Assembly: GCA_018663505.1 (NCBI GenBank)
Contig: JABJQG010000072.1
Coordinates: forward strand, 1 to 64,000
DNA: 64,000 bases
Source: Pseudobdellovibrionaceae bacterium
Lineage (GTDB): Bacteria; Bdellovibrionota; Bdellovibrionia; Bdellovibrionales; UBA1609
Reading direction: 5' to 3'
Under the pieces are notes generated by a model, which ran no database searches, was not told where the DNA came from, and was given only the letters and a program-made list of their open reading frames with translations. A program made the translations under genes and the position numbers. Position 1 is the first letter of the stretch. Every line of letters starts with the position of its first letter. Below, piece after piece: positions 15,448 through 24,749 of this stretch.

Positions 15448-16817
15448 AGTAAATAATCTCTCTTCTCAATTTTTAAAAGATCCAAGCGTTTATGCAAATA
15501 TGTTCGTCCTATACTCATTTGTGCAGAGGCTTGGGTAATATTGCCTGAACAAGACTTTAGAACCTTAATAATAAAATCCCTTTCTGCTTGGTCGCGAAAA
15601 TCTTTTAGGCTTTTTAGATCACTTGTCTCTTGCCCCTTATCTGATATGGCAAATATATGCTCTGGCAAATCACCAAGTAGTATCATCTCGCCGCTCATGA
15701 TTAATATTCGTTCCATCATATTTTTGAGTTCGCGAATATTGCCCGGCCAGGAGTATTGCTCAAGGGCATTGAGAGCAGCATCTTCAATTTTCTTTTCTTT
15801 TAAATTATTTACCTGGCTTAATTGTTTTAAAAAGAAATATATGAGTAAAGAAATATCTTTCTGACGCTCTTTTAAACTTGGTACGTTAATTGGAACAACA
15901 TTTAATCGATAATAAAGATCCTCACGAAAGTTCCCTTGCTGCACAAGTCGCTTTAAATCCTTATGAGTTCCAGAGATTATTCTAACATCTACCCTTAAAG
16001 ATTTCTCTGAACCTACTTTTTGAATATCGCCATCCTGTAAAACTCTTAATACTTTTGCTTGGGCCGATAAAGATAGATCTGCCACCTCATCTAAAAAAAT
16101 ACTGCCTCTGTGTGCCCGCTCAAACAAACCTTTTTTCGCATAATCGGCACCAGTGAATGCTCCTTTTTCATGGCCAAAAAGTTCACTTTCTATAAGGTTT
16201 TCAGGAATTGCGGAGCAATTAACTTTAATCAATGGACTGCTGCACCGTTTGCTTTTTTCATGAATTAGGTTTGCAACAAGTTCTTTTCCCGTGCCGCTTT
16301 CTCCTGTGACCAAAACACTAGCTGTGGTAATTGCAACTTTCTCAGCTTCAGCTATTAGTTTTTTTACTATTTGCGATTCTCCGATGATTTCAATAGAAAT
16401 ATTTAGCTGATTCAACTGTTCAATACGTTTAGACATTTTATCATACTCTAAACATCGTTTTATTGTTGTCACAATTTTATCTGCACCAAAAGGTTTTTCA
16501 ATAAAATCATAGGCTCCCATTTTAACCGTTTGTGCAGCTTCTGTTAAAGATGCATGACCAGAAATAAAGATCACTGGTTGGTCACACCCTTGACCTCTTA
16601 TTTGACGAAACAAACTAAGACCATCCGTATCTCCCAAGCGAATATCTAAAATAATAACATCCACAATACGTTGGCTTAATGACCTTAGTGCCAAAGCGGC
16701 ATCATGAGCTTGTATAGTCTCTATACCTTCATTCTCTAAAGCTATTTCAACGGAGTTGCGGATGTTTTTTTCATCATCAACAACCAACACCAGGGGTTTA
16801 GAATCTGTTATTTTCAT
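15444..16817 (-). CDS. NtrX/NtrC-like sigma-54 response regulator
   Basis: A 457-aa activator: receiver with VVDDE and phospho-acceptor Asp58, AAA+ domain with Walker A GESGTGKE, intact sigma-54 loop GAFTGA and Walker B FLDEVADL, and a short C-terminal helix-turn-helix ([19 protein letters not shown]). The TYLHKRL ending resembles NtrX rather than NtrC. It lies 6 nt behind a NtrY-like kinase gene and is the last gene of a four-gene operon that begins with an Omp85-type barrel, so an envelope-stress or envelope-remodelling role is plausible but unproven. Confidence 0.92.
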   Translation of the reverse strand: MKITDSKPLVLVVDDEKNIRNSVEIALENEGIETIQAHDAALALRSLSQRIVDVIILDIRLGDTDGLSLFRQIRGQGCDQPVIFISGHASLTEAAQTVKMGAYDFIEKPFGADKIVTTIKRCLEYDKMSKRIEQLNQLNISIEIIGESQIVKKLIAEAEKVAITTASVLVTGESGTGKELVANLIHEKSKRCSSPLIKVNCSAIPENLIESELFGHEKGAFTGADYAKKGLFERAHRGSIFLDEVADLSLSAQAKVLRVLQDGDIQKVGSEKSLRVDVRIISGTHKDLKRLVQQGNFREDLYYRLNVVPINVPSLKERQKDISLLIYFFLKQLSQVNNLKEKKIEDAALNALEQYSWPGNIRELKNMMERILIMSGEMILLGDLPEHIFAISDKGQETSDLKSLKDFRDQAERDFIIKVLKSCSGNITQASAQMSIGRTYLHKRLDLLKIEKRDYLL

Positions 16818-16823
16818 TATTAG

Positions 16824-17963
16824 TCATCTCCTGCTCAATTCATTTTCAGCCTTAATTAGTCCTATAGAGAATTCTGGCCCATAATTAGTATTTTTAAATT
16901 CAATATATCCTCCCTGCTGCACAACAATTTTTTTCACTATAGCTAATCCCAAACCCATATTAGACTTTGTTGTTTTAGAGGATATATATGGGTCGAACAT
17001 TTTTTTAACCACATCCTTTGAGATTGATAAGCCCTCATTGGACACAAGGAGTACAAGGCTATCACAGCCTTCCATAGATTGAACCTGTACGTGAAAAGAA
17101 ACTTGTTCTCCAGGGTTTGCCTCAACACCATTTTTAATTAAATTAGAAATCACCTGGCGAAATAAAGCTGGATCTAGCATGACTCGCTCAGAGATATTCT
17201 GATCTAATTGCAATTCTACATTTGCGTCTGTGTAAGTGGCTAAAATAGGCTCAATAATTTTAACCAAATAGTCTTTTATATGCACTGCCTCTAATCGAAC
17301 TGTAGGTAATTTAGAAAACTCGCTAAATTTATTCACAATTTCTTTTAGGTGATTTAACTCCTCAGATACCATAATTTGAGTTTTATCCAGTTGATTGGAG
17401 AAATCACTAGGAGACCGACTTTCATATGACTTTTTAAGTGAACTTACTAGGATATCAATGGGTGTTAGTGGATTTTTAATTTCATGAGCCAACATTTTTG
17501 CTAGTTCTTGCCAAGAAGAAATCTCTTCCAAATAAGAAACCTTCTTTTGTTCTTTTAATAAATTTGAAAAAATAAGTTCATAATGATTATTAATTTTTCT
17601 GCTGATATATAATCCAAGTAATAAAGCCAATCCCAAAACTAGCACAAGGCCCAACCAAAAGTAGACTTTTATAGAAGCTTCAATTTTCTCCTTAATTACA
17701 GAGGGTTCATTGTACACTTGCAACACCCCCTGAACCTGATCAAACTGTTCACGATAGTGCTTTTCGTTTACAGCATCTAATTTTTTTAATCTCTTTAAGT
17801 TATCGGCACTATTATTTAGGGCGTCACTCACTTTATAGCTAAACCCTAAGTTTAATGTGGTAGTTAAAGATTTATCAAAAAAATACTTTGTGGCAATGAC
17901 AGGTAAAATAGTCATAACCAACAAAGTCACTATCAGGAGAATCTTAATTTTATTGTTTTTCAA
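16824..17963 (-). CDS. NtrY/NtrB-like sensor histidine kinase
   Basis: A 379-aa membrane kinase. Transmembrane segments lie at about 8-26 and 101-120, flanking a 75-residue periplasmic domain rich in charged helices. The HisKA motif LAHEIKNPLTP carries phospho-acceptor His160, and the ATPase domain shows NLIKNGVEANPG (N box) and GLGLAIVKKIV (G2 box). The HEIKNPLTP form is typical of the NtrB/NtrY group. It overlaps the preceding gene by 14 bp and is followed by its probable partner regulator. Confidence 0.9.
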   Translation of the reverse strand: MKNNKIKILLIVTLLVMTILPVIATKYFFDKSLTTTLNLGFSYKVSDALNNSADNLKRLKKLDAVNEKHYREQFDQVQGVLQVYNEPSVIKEKIEASIKVYFWLGLVLVLGLALLLGLYISRKINNHYELIFSNLLKEQKKVSYLEEISSWQELAKMLAHEIKNPLTPIDILVSSLKKSYESRSPSDFSNQLDKTQIMVSEELNHLKEIVNKFSEFSKLPTVRLEAVHIKDYLVKIIEPILATYTDANVELQLDQNISERVMLDPALFRQVISNLIKNGVEANPGEQVSFHVQVQSMEGCDSLVLLVSNEGLSISKDVVKKMFDPYISSKTTKSNMGLGLAIVKKIVVQQGGYIEFKNTNYGPEFSIGLIKAENELSRR

Positions 17964-18612
17964 TTTTTAGATCCTCAAGGTGAAACTTCTTAGTTTTCCC
18001 AGTTACTCGCCAAACACCTGCCATATTTTCACCTTGGGTAAGCTGTTCAAAAATTCTATTAAACATTGGGTTTCCTGAGGATCTCACTGCCTTTAGGTTG
18101 GTCTTGTTCGAACCACCTAGAGTGGCTGAAATACTATTTTCTGCAACCCATTTTCTAATATGATGCATTTTCTCCTTATAAATTGGATTTAATAGGATAT
18201 CAGCTTTTATTTGTAGGTTCTCACCTTTTATACCTGGAGTTAATTTGAAAATATTATTAAATTTCAATCTGTTCATTTTTTCTAATAATAACTCTCTGTT
18301 TTTATAGTAAATAGTTTCTAGTTTTCTCTTGTTCATCGCTCCTTTAACCATGTAATTTTCGTCCCACAAGTCATATTGAATACGTAACTCAATAATCTGA
18401 TTGTCTAAAATAATTTGGTTCTCTAATAAACTCAGTTGGATTAATATTTTAGTCACCAACCCACTTGAAATTTCACTTTTTAATTTTTCTGGATAATTAA
18501 TATTATTGATTCGAAGACCCATTTTTTTAACTCCTCGAATAGGGATTAAGTTTAATGCCCAAGAATTTGAGCTAAAAACCATGATAATAACTATGGGCAG
18601 TAACCGACTCAT
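17950..18612 (-). CDS. Exported hypothetical protein upstream of NtrY-like kinase
   Basis: A 220-aa protein with a signal peptide (MSRLLPIVIIMVFSSNSWA). The mature part mixes beta-like and charged helical segments; no motif is diagnostic. Its position, just before a NtrY-like kinase and NtrX-like regulator, recalls the DUF4390 proteins that precede ntrYX in beta-proteobacteria, but I cannot confirm homology by eye. The start codon overlaps the stop of the Omp85-type gene (ATGA), so translation is coupled. It may link outer-membrane assembly to the two-component pair. Confidence 0.7.
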   Translation of the reverse strand: MSRLLPIVIIMVFSSNSWALNLIPIRGVKKMGLRINNINYPEKLKSEISSGLVTKILIQLSLLENQIILDNQIIELRIQYDLWDENYMVKGAMNKRKLETIYYKNRELLLEKMNRLKFNNIFKLTPGIKGENLQIKADILLNPIYKEKMHHIRKWVAENSISATLGGSNKTNLKAVRSSGNPMFNRIFEQLTQGENMAGVWRVTGKTKKFHLEDLKIEKQ

Positions 18613-19835
18613 CGATTACTCCATTCAGACCGACCAAATGCATATAAATCTACTATACCAAGAGCTTTTGTATCTAAACGCACACCCGCTTTTGCCCCTG
18701 CTTGATAAATCGTCCCTTGAGAACTTGAATATCCCACACCATTAAAACCTGGTTCAATGTACCAACGCCCTTTATTTATACTTTCAAATTTTGAAGCATT
18801 AATTGGGCGAGCATAAGATAATGAATATCCCATACCATCTTCATAGTAATTTCTAAGAGCAGTTTGGGGATTCCCACCTATTTTAAGGGTCCAAATTGTC
18901 CCTCCTGTGGTAGACCAAGTTCTTCGCCCGCCAAGGCCAACTTGTAAGTTTAACCCCTCTTGACCCTTTGAGTTTGAATAAAACAAGCTCGTTGCAAAAC
19001 GTGAACCTTTTGTTGGAAAATATGAGTCGTCTTCGGTGTCCCACCCATACTCAAAACCAAAAGAATCTGAGGGGTAAAATGTATAATTTTCAGTTGTTCC
19101 GTCATTATAAACGTAACGACCTTCAATTTTTGAGTTCAAATATTTCCCTAAACCAAAGGAGATATATGAAAAATCATAAATTCTACGTCCAAGTGAAAAT
19201 TCAAGTAAGAGTTTTTTGCTTTCATATGAATCCCCATCGTTAAATTTTGAAGATACTTTATGGTAGCTTAGTCCGGTTTTATAAAAATATTTTTTTGTGT
19301 TAAATAAATGAGGATCTGTATAAGTAATTTGTCCATCAAAATGATGTGAATCAACATTCTCATTGGATACAGGCACTAAAGCGCGTATTTCAAGATCCAG
19401 AATTTTTCCTTTGCCAAATAAATTTTGATGAGAGACCCGACCTCCAAGAGTCTCAGAAACAGTACCTCCATTAAAATTTGTGCCTACTGTTAGCTCTGAT
19501 AAATAAGGATTTTCCTCGGCCACTTTTACTACTAAAATTACCTTACCACGCTGGCTACCTTTTTTTAAAAAAATATCTGTGGATTTAAAATTAGGCAAAG
19601 TAGCTAATCTTATCTTAGAGTTAGATACCTCCTCTTCGCTCAAGATATCTCCTGCATTTATGAAAATTTTTTGTTTTATAAATTCACACTGGGTCTCGGT
19701 ATTCCCCTCACACCGGATAGACTCTATAATCAGATCCCCTGACTTGGATTCTGTCTCTAGTTTAAGATTATCGGCCTTAGCAGAATTTGCTGAGACACTT
19801 AGGCACACAGTTATTGCTAATATTAAATTTCTCAT
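18609..19835 (-). CDS. Omp85/BamA-type outer-membrane protein with one POTRA
   Basis: A 408-aa exported protein: signal peptide (1-21), one POTRA-like domain (about 33-110, with IRCEGNTET and NPYLSELTVG at its end), then a beta-barrel with alternating aromatic residues (LGGRVSHQNLFGKGK, FGFEYGWDTEDDSYFPTKGSRF). TDDSYFPTKG-type motifs are characteristic of the surface antigen barrel family. It is too short for BamA, which has five POTRAs, so it resembles a small TamA/Omp85 relative. The C-terminus ends WSNR rather than in Phe or Trp, which is unusual for a barrel. GAGGT precedes the ATG. Confidence 0.85.
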   Translation of the reverse strand: MRNLILAITVCLSVSANSAKADNLKLETESKSGDLIIESIRCEGNTETQCEFIKQKIFINAGDILSEEEVSNSKIRLATLPNFKSTDIFLKKGSQRGKVILVVKVAEENPYLSELTVGTNFNGGTVSETLGGRVSHQNLFGKGKILDLEIRALVPVSNENVDSHHFDGQITYTDPHLFNTKKYFYKTGLSYHKVSSKFNDGDSYESKKLLLEFSLGRRIYDFSYISFGLGKYLNSKIEGRYVYNDGTTENYTFYPSDSFGFEYGWDTEDDSYFPTKGSRFATSLFYSNSKGQEGLNLQVGLGGRRTWSTTGGTIWTLKIGGNPQTALRNYYEDGMGYSLSYARPINASKFESINKGRWYIEPGFNGVGYSSSQGTIYQAGAKAGVRLDTKALGIVDLYAFGRSEWSNR

Positions 19836-19912
19836 CTATTACCTCTTTTTAGTTTTTGTTAATGTTTCTCCAACCCTAGAGGCAAAATGGAGTCCATAAC
19901 AAAAACTCACGG

Positions 19913-19947
19913 AAAAGCCATGTATCTACATGAAACTACCGGCTTTT
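19913..19947. terminator. Possible intrinsic terminator
   Basis: AAAAGCC (19913-19919) pairs with GGCTTTT (19941-19947), with an inner hairpin CATGTA/TACATG. T residues follow on the plus strand and a shorter run on the minus strand. It could end minus-strand transcripts from 20324-22518, or insulate the Omp85 operon. Confidence 0.5.
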
Positions 19948-20035
19948 TTAATATCTATGGATAAATCAGGGTGTCTACTTTTAAGGACACTTGTACCCCA
20001 GAGAGAAGTCTCTGAGCAAGTATTAGGTGAATTTA

Positions 20036-20263
20036 TTAGATAAAACCAACGGGTATTTGAATGATTTTCTCACTGAGCCATTCTATTTTCGAAGAATTAT
20101 TAATAATAATCCCAAATGGCAAGTTATGTTCCTCAACAAAGGACTTAAGGGTCAACAAAAGCTTTTTCGGTGTCTTAATTCCATATTTAATTTCAATAGG
20201 GATAATTCCAAACTTGCCATGCAAAATTAAATCTATTTCAGCTTTATTTTTATACTTAGGTCT
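20036..20263 (-). pseudogene. Remnant of an AAA+ ATPase with DUF4143 domain
   Basis: The minus strand reads RPKYKNKAEIDLILHGKFG... then IPIEIKYG, FVEEHNLPFGIIINNS and IEWLSEKIIQIPVG before a stop. This is the C-terminal nuclease-like end of ATPases annotated AAA_14/DUF4143 (EVDFVL...PIEVKYG...). A TGA directly precedes RPKYKN, and no ATPase domain is present upstream, where an unrelated gene ends at 20324. Only about 75 residues of a roughly 400-residue protein remain, so it is a decayed fragment. Confidence 0.7.
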
Positions 20264-20323
20264 TCACTTCATAACTGCCGAGTGTTTAATTTATAGGATG
20301 GCAGCAAACAGAAAAGCCTACTT

Positions 20324-22036
20324 TCACTGAATAGGTTCAACTTTCCTAAAACTACCTTTATTGAGAGGCCCACACCTCACCACTAAGTCATTTGAAAAGC
20401 CACCACGACTGTCTACTTGTGCATATTCAATATCCTTAGAATATTTTTTAGAATATAGATTTAAACTTAAATAATTGTAATCCACATTTGCCTTATTGAT
20501 GATCTGTTTTCTCAGCGAGAATAACCGGGTAATAAATGGGTCTAGCTGAGGTTCATCAACGTCTATTACTAAATTCACCACAGTATCAATTTTATCAAGA
20601 ATATCATCTTGTTTGTTTTGGTACTCATCCGTTAAAGCATTAAATGATTTATAATAATTCTGTTTACCACGTTCTTCTGATACTCCAAATAATGGCGCTG
20701 TTGCGATTGGGTTCTTAACCATACTTTTTTCACAAAATTGTCCCTCAGCATGCCAAAACATATAATCGCTGAATAACTTTTGCTTATTAAATTCAAAATC
20801 TAAAAAAGAGTCAGAATAATAAAAGCTCAGATAGTTTATAATTTCTGATGTTGAATGATAAATTTTATATAGATCCTTATGCTTATTATTAACCATAATC
20901 TTCTTGTACTCATTCAGCCGATCCTCCATTATATTATTCGTTTCATAGCCAATATATGACCTAGCACTTTTTAAGAAAACTTCAAAAGCAGCTATTGAAA
21001 CAACAATTGAAACAAATCCCCCTGCTAATCGACGACTTTTAATTTTCCCTTCATATTTTTTTATGAAACCAGAACTTAGCCTCAAGAAGTTTACAAACCT
21101 AGAGTTATGAAATACTTTAGTTATTTTTTTTTGATCAACAAACATAAACGATAAAACACTTACTGCTGCAGCCCCCATCATGGTTTTCAGTTCCATAATA
21201 AGCTCATTGGAGGTTTCATTTTCTCGTTCATAAACCCTTGCATCCAGGGATGCTACAAGTAATAATGGTGAAATTAAATTATTTTGATCATTCTTTAAAG
21301 GATCTGATTTCAAATGAATCATCGTTCCTGTGGGTATAGAGGCTCCAAGAAGAGCACTTAGTCCCATTCTTCGTACGGCATGGACAATTCCTTTACGGAG
21401 AACCTTAACCATGGCCTTACTGGCTTCTTTTGCAAGCTTAACTCTTTTTCTTTTGCTTTCTATGTCTAATTTTTTTCCTAACCAAATAGATATAGCACCT
21501 ACTAAAATCGAAGTACCGGCTACATACTGCATATCTTTTACAGTGTCTTCAAATTCTTTTTCTTGAATTTCCAATATGTGTTTATCCACCCAAAATTGTT
21601 CCAAAGTTAAAATTAACCGAGTGACTGATGCCACCTTAAAAATAGCATTCTCAAAGGCAAACCTATCCAAGAGGTCACTAATAATCTTTATATTATCCAG
21701 GTAATCATTTTTTTTATTTTCTAAGGAGGGTCGTGAGTATAGAGTTGCACTGATTTTATTTAAATAATAAATTCCACAGCGTTGTAAGTGTTCTCTATTT
21801 GGATTGACAGTGTTACTTTGTTCATCTTGTAATTCAATTTTTTTATCTTCTACATCATACTTTACATAACGGTTAACCCATACATTAAAATCAATACTGT
21901 TTAGGTGAGTTTCTTTATCTGCACAGCCATAGTATAAATAGTCAGGACCATCATCCAGACTTTTAGCAATAAGACTTCCAAAGGAAAGTAATCCCACGAA
22001 TATTAAGATAAAGACTCTAAACACTCTTGACTTCAC
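20324..22036 (-). CDS. Exported membrane protein, unknown function
   Basis: A 570-aa protein starting with a signal peptide or anchor (RVFILIFVGLLSFGSLIA). Hydrophobic segments lie at about 170-187, 228-242 and 345-360, separated by long charged helical stretches, so it probably sits in the inner membrane with large soluble domains. I see no known motif. The start lies 2 nt after the stop of the 159-aa exported protein, so the two form an operon and may work together. A DUF4143 remnant lies behind it. Confidence 0.75.
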   Translation of the reverse strand: MKSRVFRVFILIFVGLLSFGSLIAKSLDDGPDYLYYGCADKETHLNSIDFNVWVNRYVKYDVEDKKIELQDEQSNTVNPNREHLQRCGIYYLNKISATLYSRPSLENKKNDYLDNIKIISDLLDRFAFENAIFKVASVTRLILTLEQFWVDKHILEIQEKEFEDTVKDMQYVAGTSILVGAISIWLGKKLDIESKRKRVKLAKEASKAMVKVLRKGIVHAVRRMGLSALLGASIPTGTMIHLKSDPLKNDQNNLISPLLLVASLDARVYERENETSNELIMELKTMMGAAAVSVLSFMFVDQKKITKVFHNSRFVNFLRLSSGFIKKYEGKIKSRRLAGGFVSIVVSIAAFEVFLKSARSYIGYETNNIMEDRLNEYKKIMVNNKHKDLYKIYHSTSEIINYLSFYYSDSFLDFEFNKQKLFSDYMFWHAEGQFCEKSMVKNPIATAPLFGVSEERGKQNYYKSFNALTDEYQNKQDDILDKIDTVVNLVIDVDEPQLDPFITRLFSLRKQIINKANVDYNYLSLNLYSKKYSKDIEYAQVDSRGGFSNDLVVRCGPLNKGSFRKVEPIQ

Positions 22037-22038
22037 TG

Positions 22039-22518
22039 TTACTTTCTAGAACCACATGAACTCTGTAGTTTCTCTGTCTGCTTATCAAGCCTATAATTTA
22101 CTAGAACACACGCCGATGGAACTTTATCATTAATATCCATTTCTGAGAAAGATAAAACATGACTCCTAGGGATAGTTATTCTTGTATCAGAAAAACTTTT
22201 TCCAGATATGCAAGACATCTCAATGTTATCACGGCTAAGTAGAATACCATTTAGTTTAGCAATCGACCAGTCTGCATTACCAAAGTTGCCTTTTACACAA
22301 ACTAAACCTGCAGATACAATCAGTTCTTCGTTCATAGTTTTTTGCATCTCAATTTTTTTAACTAATTCATTAAATTTATCTGTCAGCTCTGCTAAGTTTT
22401 GTTGATTTTCATCTAACTGTTGTAAAACATCAGCCTCACTCTTTGTGGAACTAAGGTCACTGGCCCATAAATTCATTGAAAGTATACTCACGCTTAAAAC
22501 TACTAATATTTTTTTCAT
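22039..22518 (-). CDS. Exported coiled-coil hypothetical protein
   Basis: A 159-aa protein with a signal peptide (MKKILVVLSVSILSMNLWA) and then about 45 residues of predicted coiled coil (SEADVLQQLDENQQNLAEL...KKIEMQ). The C-terminal half has four Cys and a beta-like pattern. Family not recognised. It is the first gene of a two-gene operon with the 570-aa membrane protein. A TGGCAC element lies upstream, but the matching -12 is imperfect. Confidence 0.72.
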   Translation of the reverse strand: MKKILVVLSVSILSMNLWASDLSSTKSEADVLQQLDENQQNLAELTDKFNELVKKIEMQKTMNEELIVSAGLVCVKGNFGNADWSIAKLNGILLSRDNIEMSCISGKSFSDTRITIPRSHVLSFSEMDINDKVPSACVLVNYRLDKQTEKLQSSCGSRK

Positions 22519-22773
22519 CTTCTGTCCTTATAGCTATAGCAAGTTTCTATACATACTGACTATTTTTGGCACTTATGTACCTAAAAACCATAGCCCATCT
22601 GCCGTAGATGCGTTCTTGCAAATTATCTTTACATTTCATAGTTTTATTATCAAATAAAGTGCCAAGATTGCACTGGTTTAGGTGTGATCCAAACCTATGG
22701 TAAATCATTCATAAGTAGCTGAAAATTTAGCGGATTATGCATATCCCTATTCCGTCTGATTTCATTCTATTTG

Positions 22774-23226
22774 TTAGAAATTATGAGCCTCTAAAGCTAC
22801 ATATTTCCCCTCATAGATTATGGCAGGCTGTCCATGGGAACAAATAACTGAGTTAAGCTCTATTCTAGCTTTTTTCTTTTTAGTAAAAGAGCTTAAAAAC
22901 TGCTTTATAATTTGTTTATCTGGTGAGAAGCAGCTGGCCACAATATTTTCTGTTACTGGTTTTTTAAATTTAGAAGCACTTTCTTGCAAAACCACCGTGG
23001 CTTCAATTTTGTTTTCATCTAAGAAGTTGGTCAGCCACGCCCAACAGCACAAAGCTTGCATAGCACCTAAGGATCCACCAAAACCTGTTCCTACGTGATT
23101 TGAATTTTTATCAAGTGGAGCTGAGAGCTCTAGTTTTTCCACTGAACACTGGGTCACTTTTACACCCATATGTTTGGTTAAAGGCACATTGTTTAAAATA
23201 TAAGATTCCAATTGTTCTATAGTCAT
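22774..23226 (-). CDS. YiiD-type hot-dog thioesterase
   Basis: A 150-aa protein with the pattern of the YiiD C-terminal thioesterase-like domain: LTKHMGVKVTQ, then LSAPLDKNSNHVGTGFGGSLGAMQALC (the helix-capping Gly-rich core of the hot-dog fold) and a central VVLQESASKFKKPV strand pair. It probably hydrolyses acyl-CoA or a related thioester in the cytoplasm; the substrate is unknown. I prefer the ATG at 23226, which has GGA 7 nt before it, over the ATG at 23238. It is a single gene just past the end of the flagellar operon. Confidence 0.8.
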   Translation of the reverse strand: MTIEQLESYILNNVPLTKHMGVKVTQCSVEKLELSAPLDKNSNHVGTGFGGSLGAMQALCCWAWLTNFLDENKIEATVVLQESASKFKKPVTENIVASCFSPDKQIIKQFLSSFTKKKKARIELNSVICSHGQPAIIYEGKYVALEAHNF

Positions 23227-23290
23227 ATTTATCCACATAAATTAATTTTTTTCAGAATTTTACTCAACCCATTTATAGCCTGTGAATATA

Positions 23291-23327
23291 GAAAAGCCCA
23301 GCAAAAAGGTCACATTCTTGCTAGGCT
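23291..23327 (-). terminator. Terminator of the flagellar operon
   Basis: On the minus strand AGCCTAGCAA (23327-23318) pairs with TTGCTGGGCT (23304-23295), with one G-T wobble, followed by a short T-run (23295-23292). It lies 31 nt past the flgE stop. Confidence 0.85.
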
Positions 23328-23358
23328 CTTAGAACTTATTATTTAGTATCTAGATTAA

Positions 23359-24645
23359 TTATCTCTTAAGGTTGATTACCTCAGCCAGTAACTCGTCAGT
23401 TGTAGTAATAGTCTTAGCATTGGCCTGGAAACCCCTTTGGTTTTGAATCAGGTTTACAAATTCCATGGCTAAATCTACAGTGGATCTTTCTAAAGATTTG
23501 GCAAACAACTTACCACGTCCTGAAGAACCTGGCTTGCCCAGAGAGGCTTCACCAGAACTTCGAGCTTCCTTCAGTCTGTTATTACCTACCTTAAACAAAC
23601 CTTCAGAGTTTTCAAATTTAGCCACAGCTACCTGAGCTAAATCTCTTGCCGACCCATTACTGTATAGAGCCGTTAATACACCTTCATCACTAAATGACAG
23701 ATTAGTAATAGTTCCCGCTGCAGCACCATCTTGACCCCAAGTAATGAGCCCGCTGTCACGACCATACTGTTTTGTCCCTTCTAGACCAGTTCCCTTATCA
23801 GTGGTTATGGAATCACCAAAATCAATTTTTATTTTTTGATTTTGAAGAGCTCCTCCTACGAAGTTAAAAGCTGACAGTGTCTGGACTTCTGTATCTAATT
23901 TACCATCTACAGTAAATCCAATACTTCCAGTAACCACCTCTGACATATCACCTTCTTTACCACCTGTGATTTCTTGACCATCCACTAAACCTCTGTATTC
24001 CCAATTTCTGTCAGCAGTTTTATTAAAAAACATGGTGACCAGATGCTTATTTCCTTGAGAATCATAGATCTCAGTTCCTGTGCTGAAATCCGATGTGGCA
24101 TATGGATCTTTCATATCAAATTTCTTAACATCAGCAACACGTGAATCAAGATTTAGTTCAAGTTTTACTTCCTGGGTAGCTTGAGCAGGAATTAATGCTC
24201 GTGGAAATTTAATATCCTCTACTTTATTAATTATCTGACCACGCTCATCAGACTTATAACCCTGTACTCTTTGGTTGTCCTTCGAAACTAGGTAGCCCTC
24301 TCTATCAAAGTGAAAAGACCCATCACGAGTAAATGACTCCCCATCTGTCCCTTTTAGGGTGAAGTAACCATCTCCAGAAATAGCCAGATCTGTAGACTTC
24401 TCCGTAGAATCCACATTACCCTGAACTAAAATTGGGTTAACCGCACCAATCTTAACACCACGACCAATCTGGTTACCACCAAGAATCCCCTTTAAACTCT
24501 TTGATATAATATCTTGGAACTCTGCTCGTGAAGCCTTAAACCCCACAGTGTTTGCGTTTGCAATGTTATCACCGATAACACCTAGTGCCTCACCTTGTGC
24601 ACTTAAACCGGATACACCGGTATATAGAGAAGATAATACTCCCAT
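23359..24645 (-). CDS. flgE: Flagellar hook protein
   Basis: A 428-aa protein that polymerises into the flagellar hook. The N-terminus carries the rod/hook signature SLYTGVSGLSAQGEALGVIGDNIANANTVGFK and the C-terminus ERSTVDLAMEFVNLIQNQRGFQANAKTITTTDELLAEVINL; these two ends form the coiled-coil export and assembly domains. The middle has the flexible hook domain. The ATG at 24645 is chosen because GGAGG lies 7 nt before it; the in-frame ATG at 24657 overlaps that ribosome site. It is the last gene of the operon, with two leader hairpins that may set its expression. Confidence 0.96.
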   Translation of the reverse strand: MGVLSSLYTGVSGLSAQGEALGVIGDNIANANTVGFKASRAEFQDIISKSLKGILGGNQIGRGVKIGAVNPILVQGNVDSTEKSTDLAISGDGYFTLKGTDGESFTRDGSFHFDREGYLVSKDNQRVQGYKSDERGQIINKVEDIKFPRALIPAQATQEVKLELNLDSRVADVKKFDMKDPYATSDFSTGTEIYDSQGNKHLVTMFFNKTADRNWEYRGLVDGQEITGGKEGDMSEVVTGSIGFTVDGKLDTEVQTLSAFNFVGGALQNQKIKIDFGDSITTDKGTGLEGTKQYGRDSGLITWGQDGAAAGTITNLSFSDEGVLTALYSNGSARDLAQVAVAKFENSEGLFKVGNNRLKEARSSGEASLGKPGSSGRGKLFAKSLERSTVDLAMEFVNLIQNQRGFQANAKTITTTDELLAEVINLKR

Positions 24646-24662
24646 TGTGACCTCCATGTCGT

Positions 24663-24711
24663 TACCGCATCAATCGATCAGCGGTATCTGGAGGGACTTC
24701 CACGAAGTGGA
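24663..24711 (-). promoter_or_regulatory. Two hairpins in the flgE leader
   Basis: TACCGC/GCGGTA (24663-24668/24681-24686) and TCCAC/GTGGA (24699-24703/24707-24711) are perfect short stems in the spacer between the TIGR02530-type gene and flgE. They sit just upstream of the flgE ribosome site and could shape mRNA processing or translation of the abundant hook protein. Confidence 0.4.
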
Positions 24712-24749
24712 CCAGCCCCTGTTAATTAATTTTAAGTCTTTTAAAATTT

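Noticed and set aside
18506-18745. Plus-strand ORFs opposite the Omp85 and exported protein genes
   Set aside because: They are antisense shadows of genes with signal peptides and coupled starts, and show no motif or ribosome site of their own.
22650-22664. Sigma-54-like TGGCAC element upstream of the 159-aa exported protein gene
   Set aside because: With the correct spacing the -12 block reads TTGAT and lacks the essential GC, so it is not a convincing promoter.
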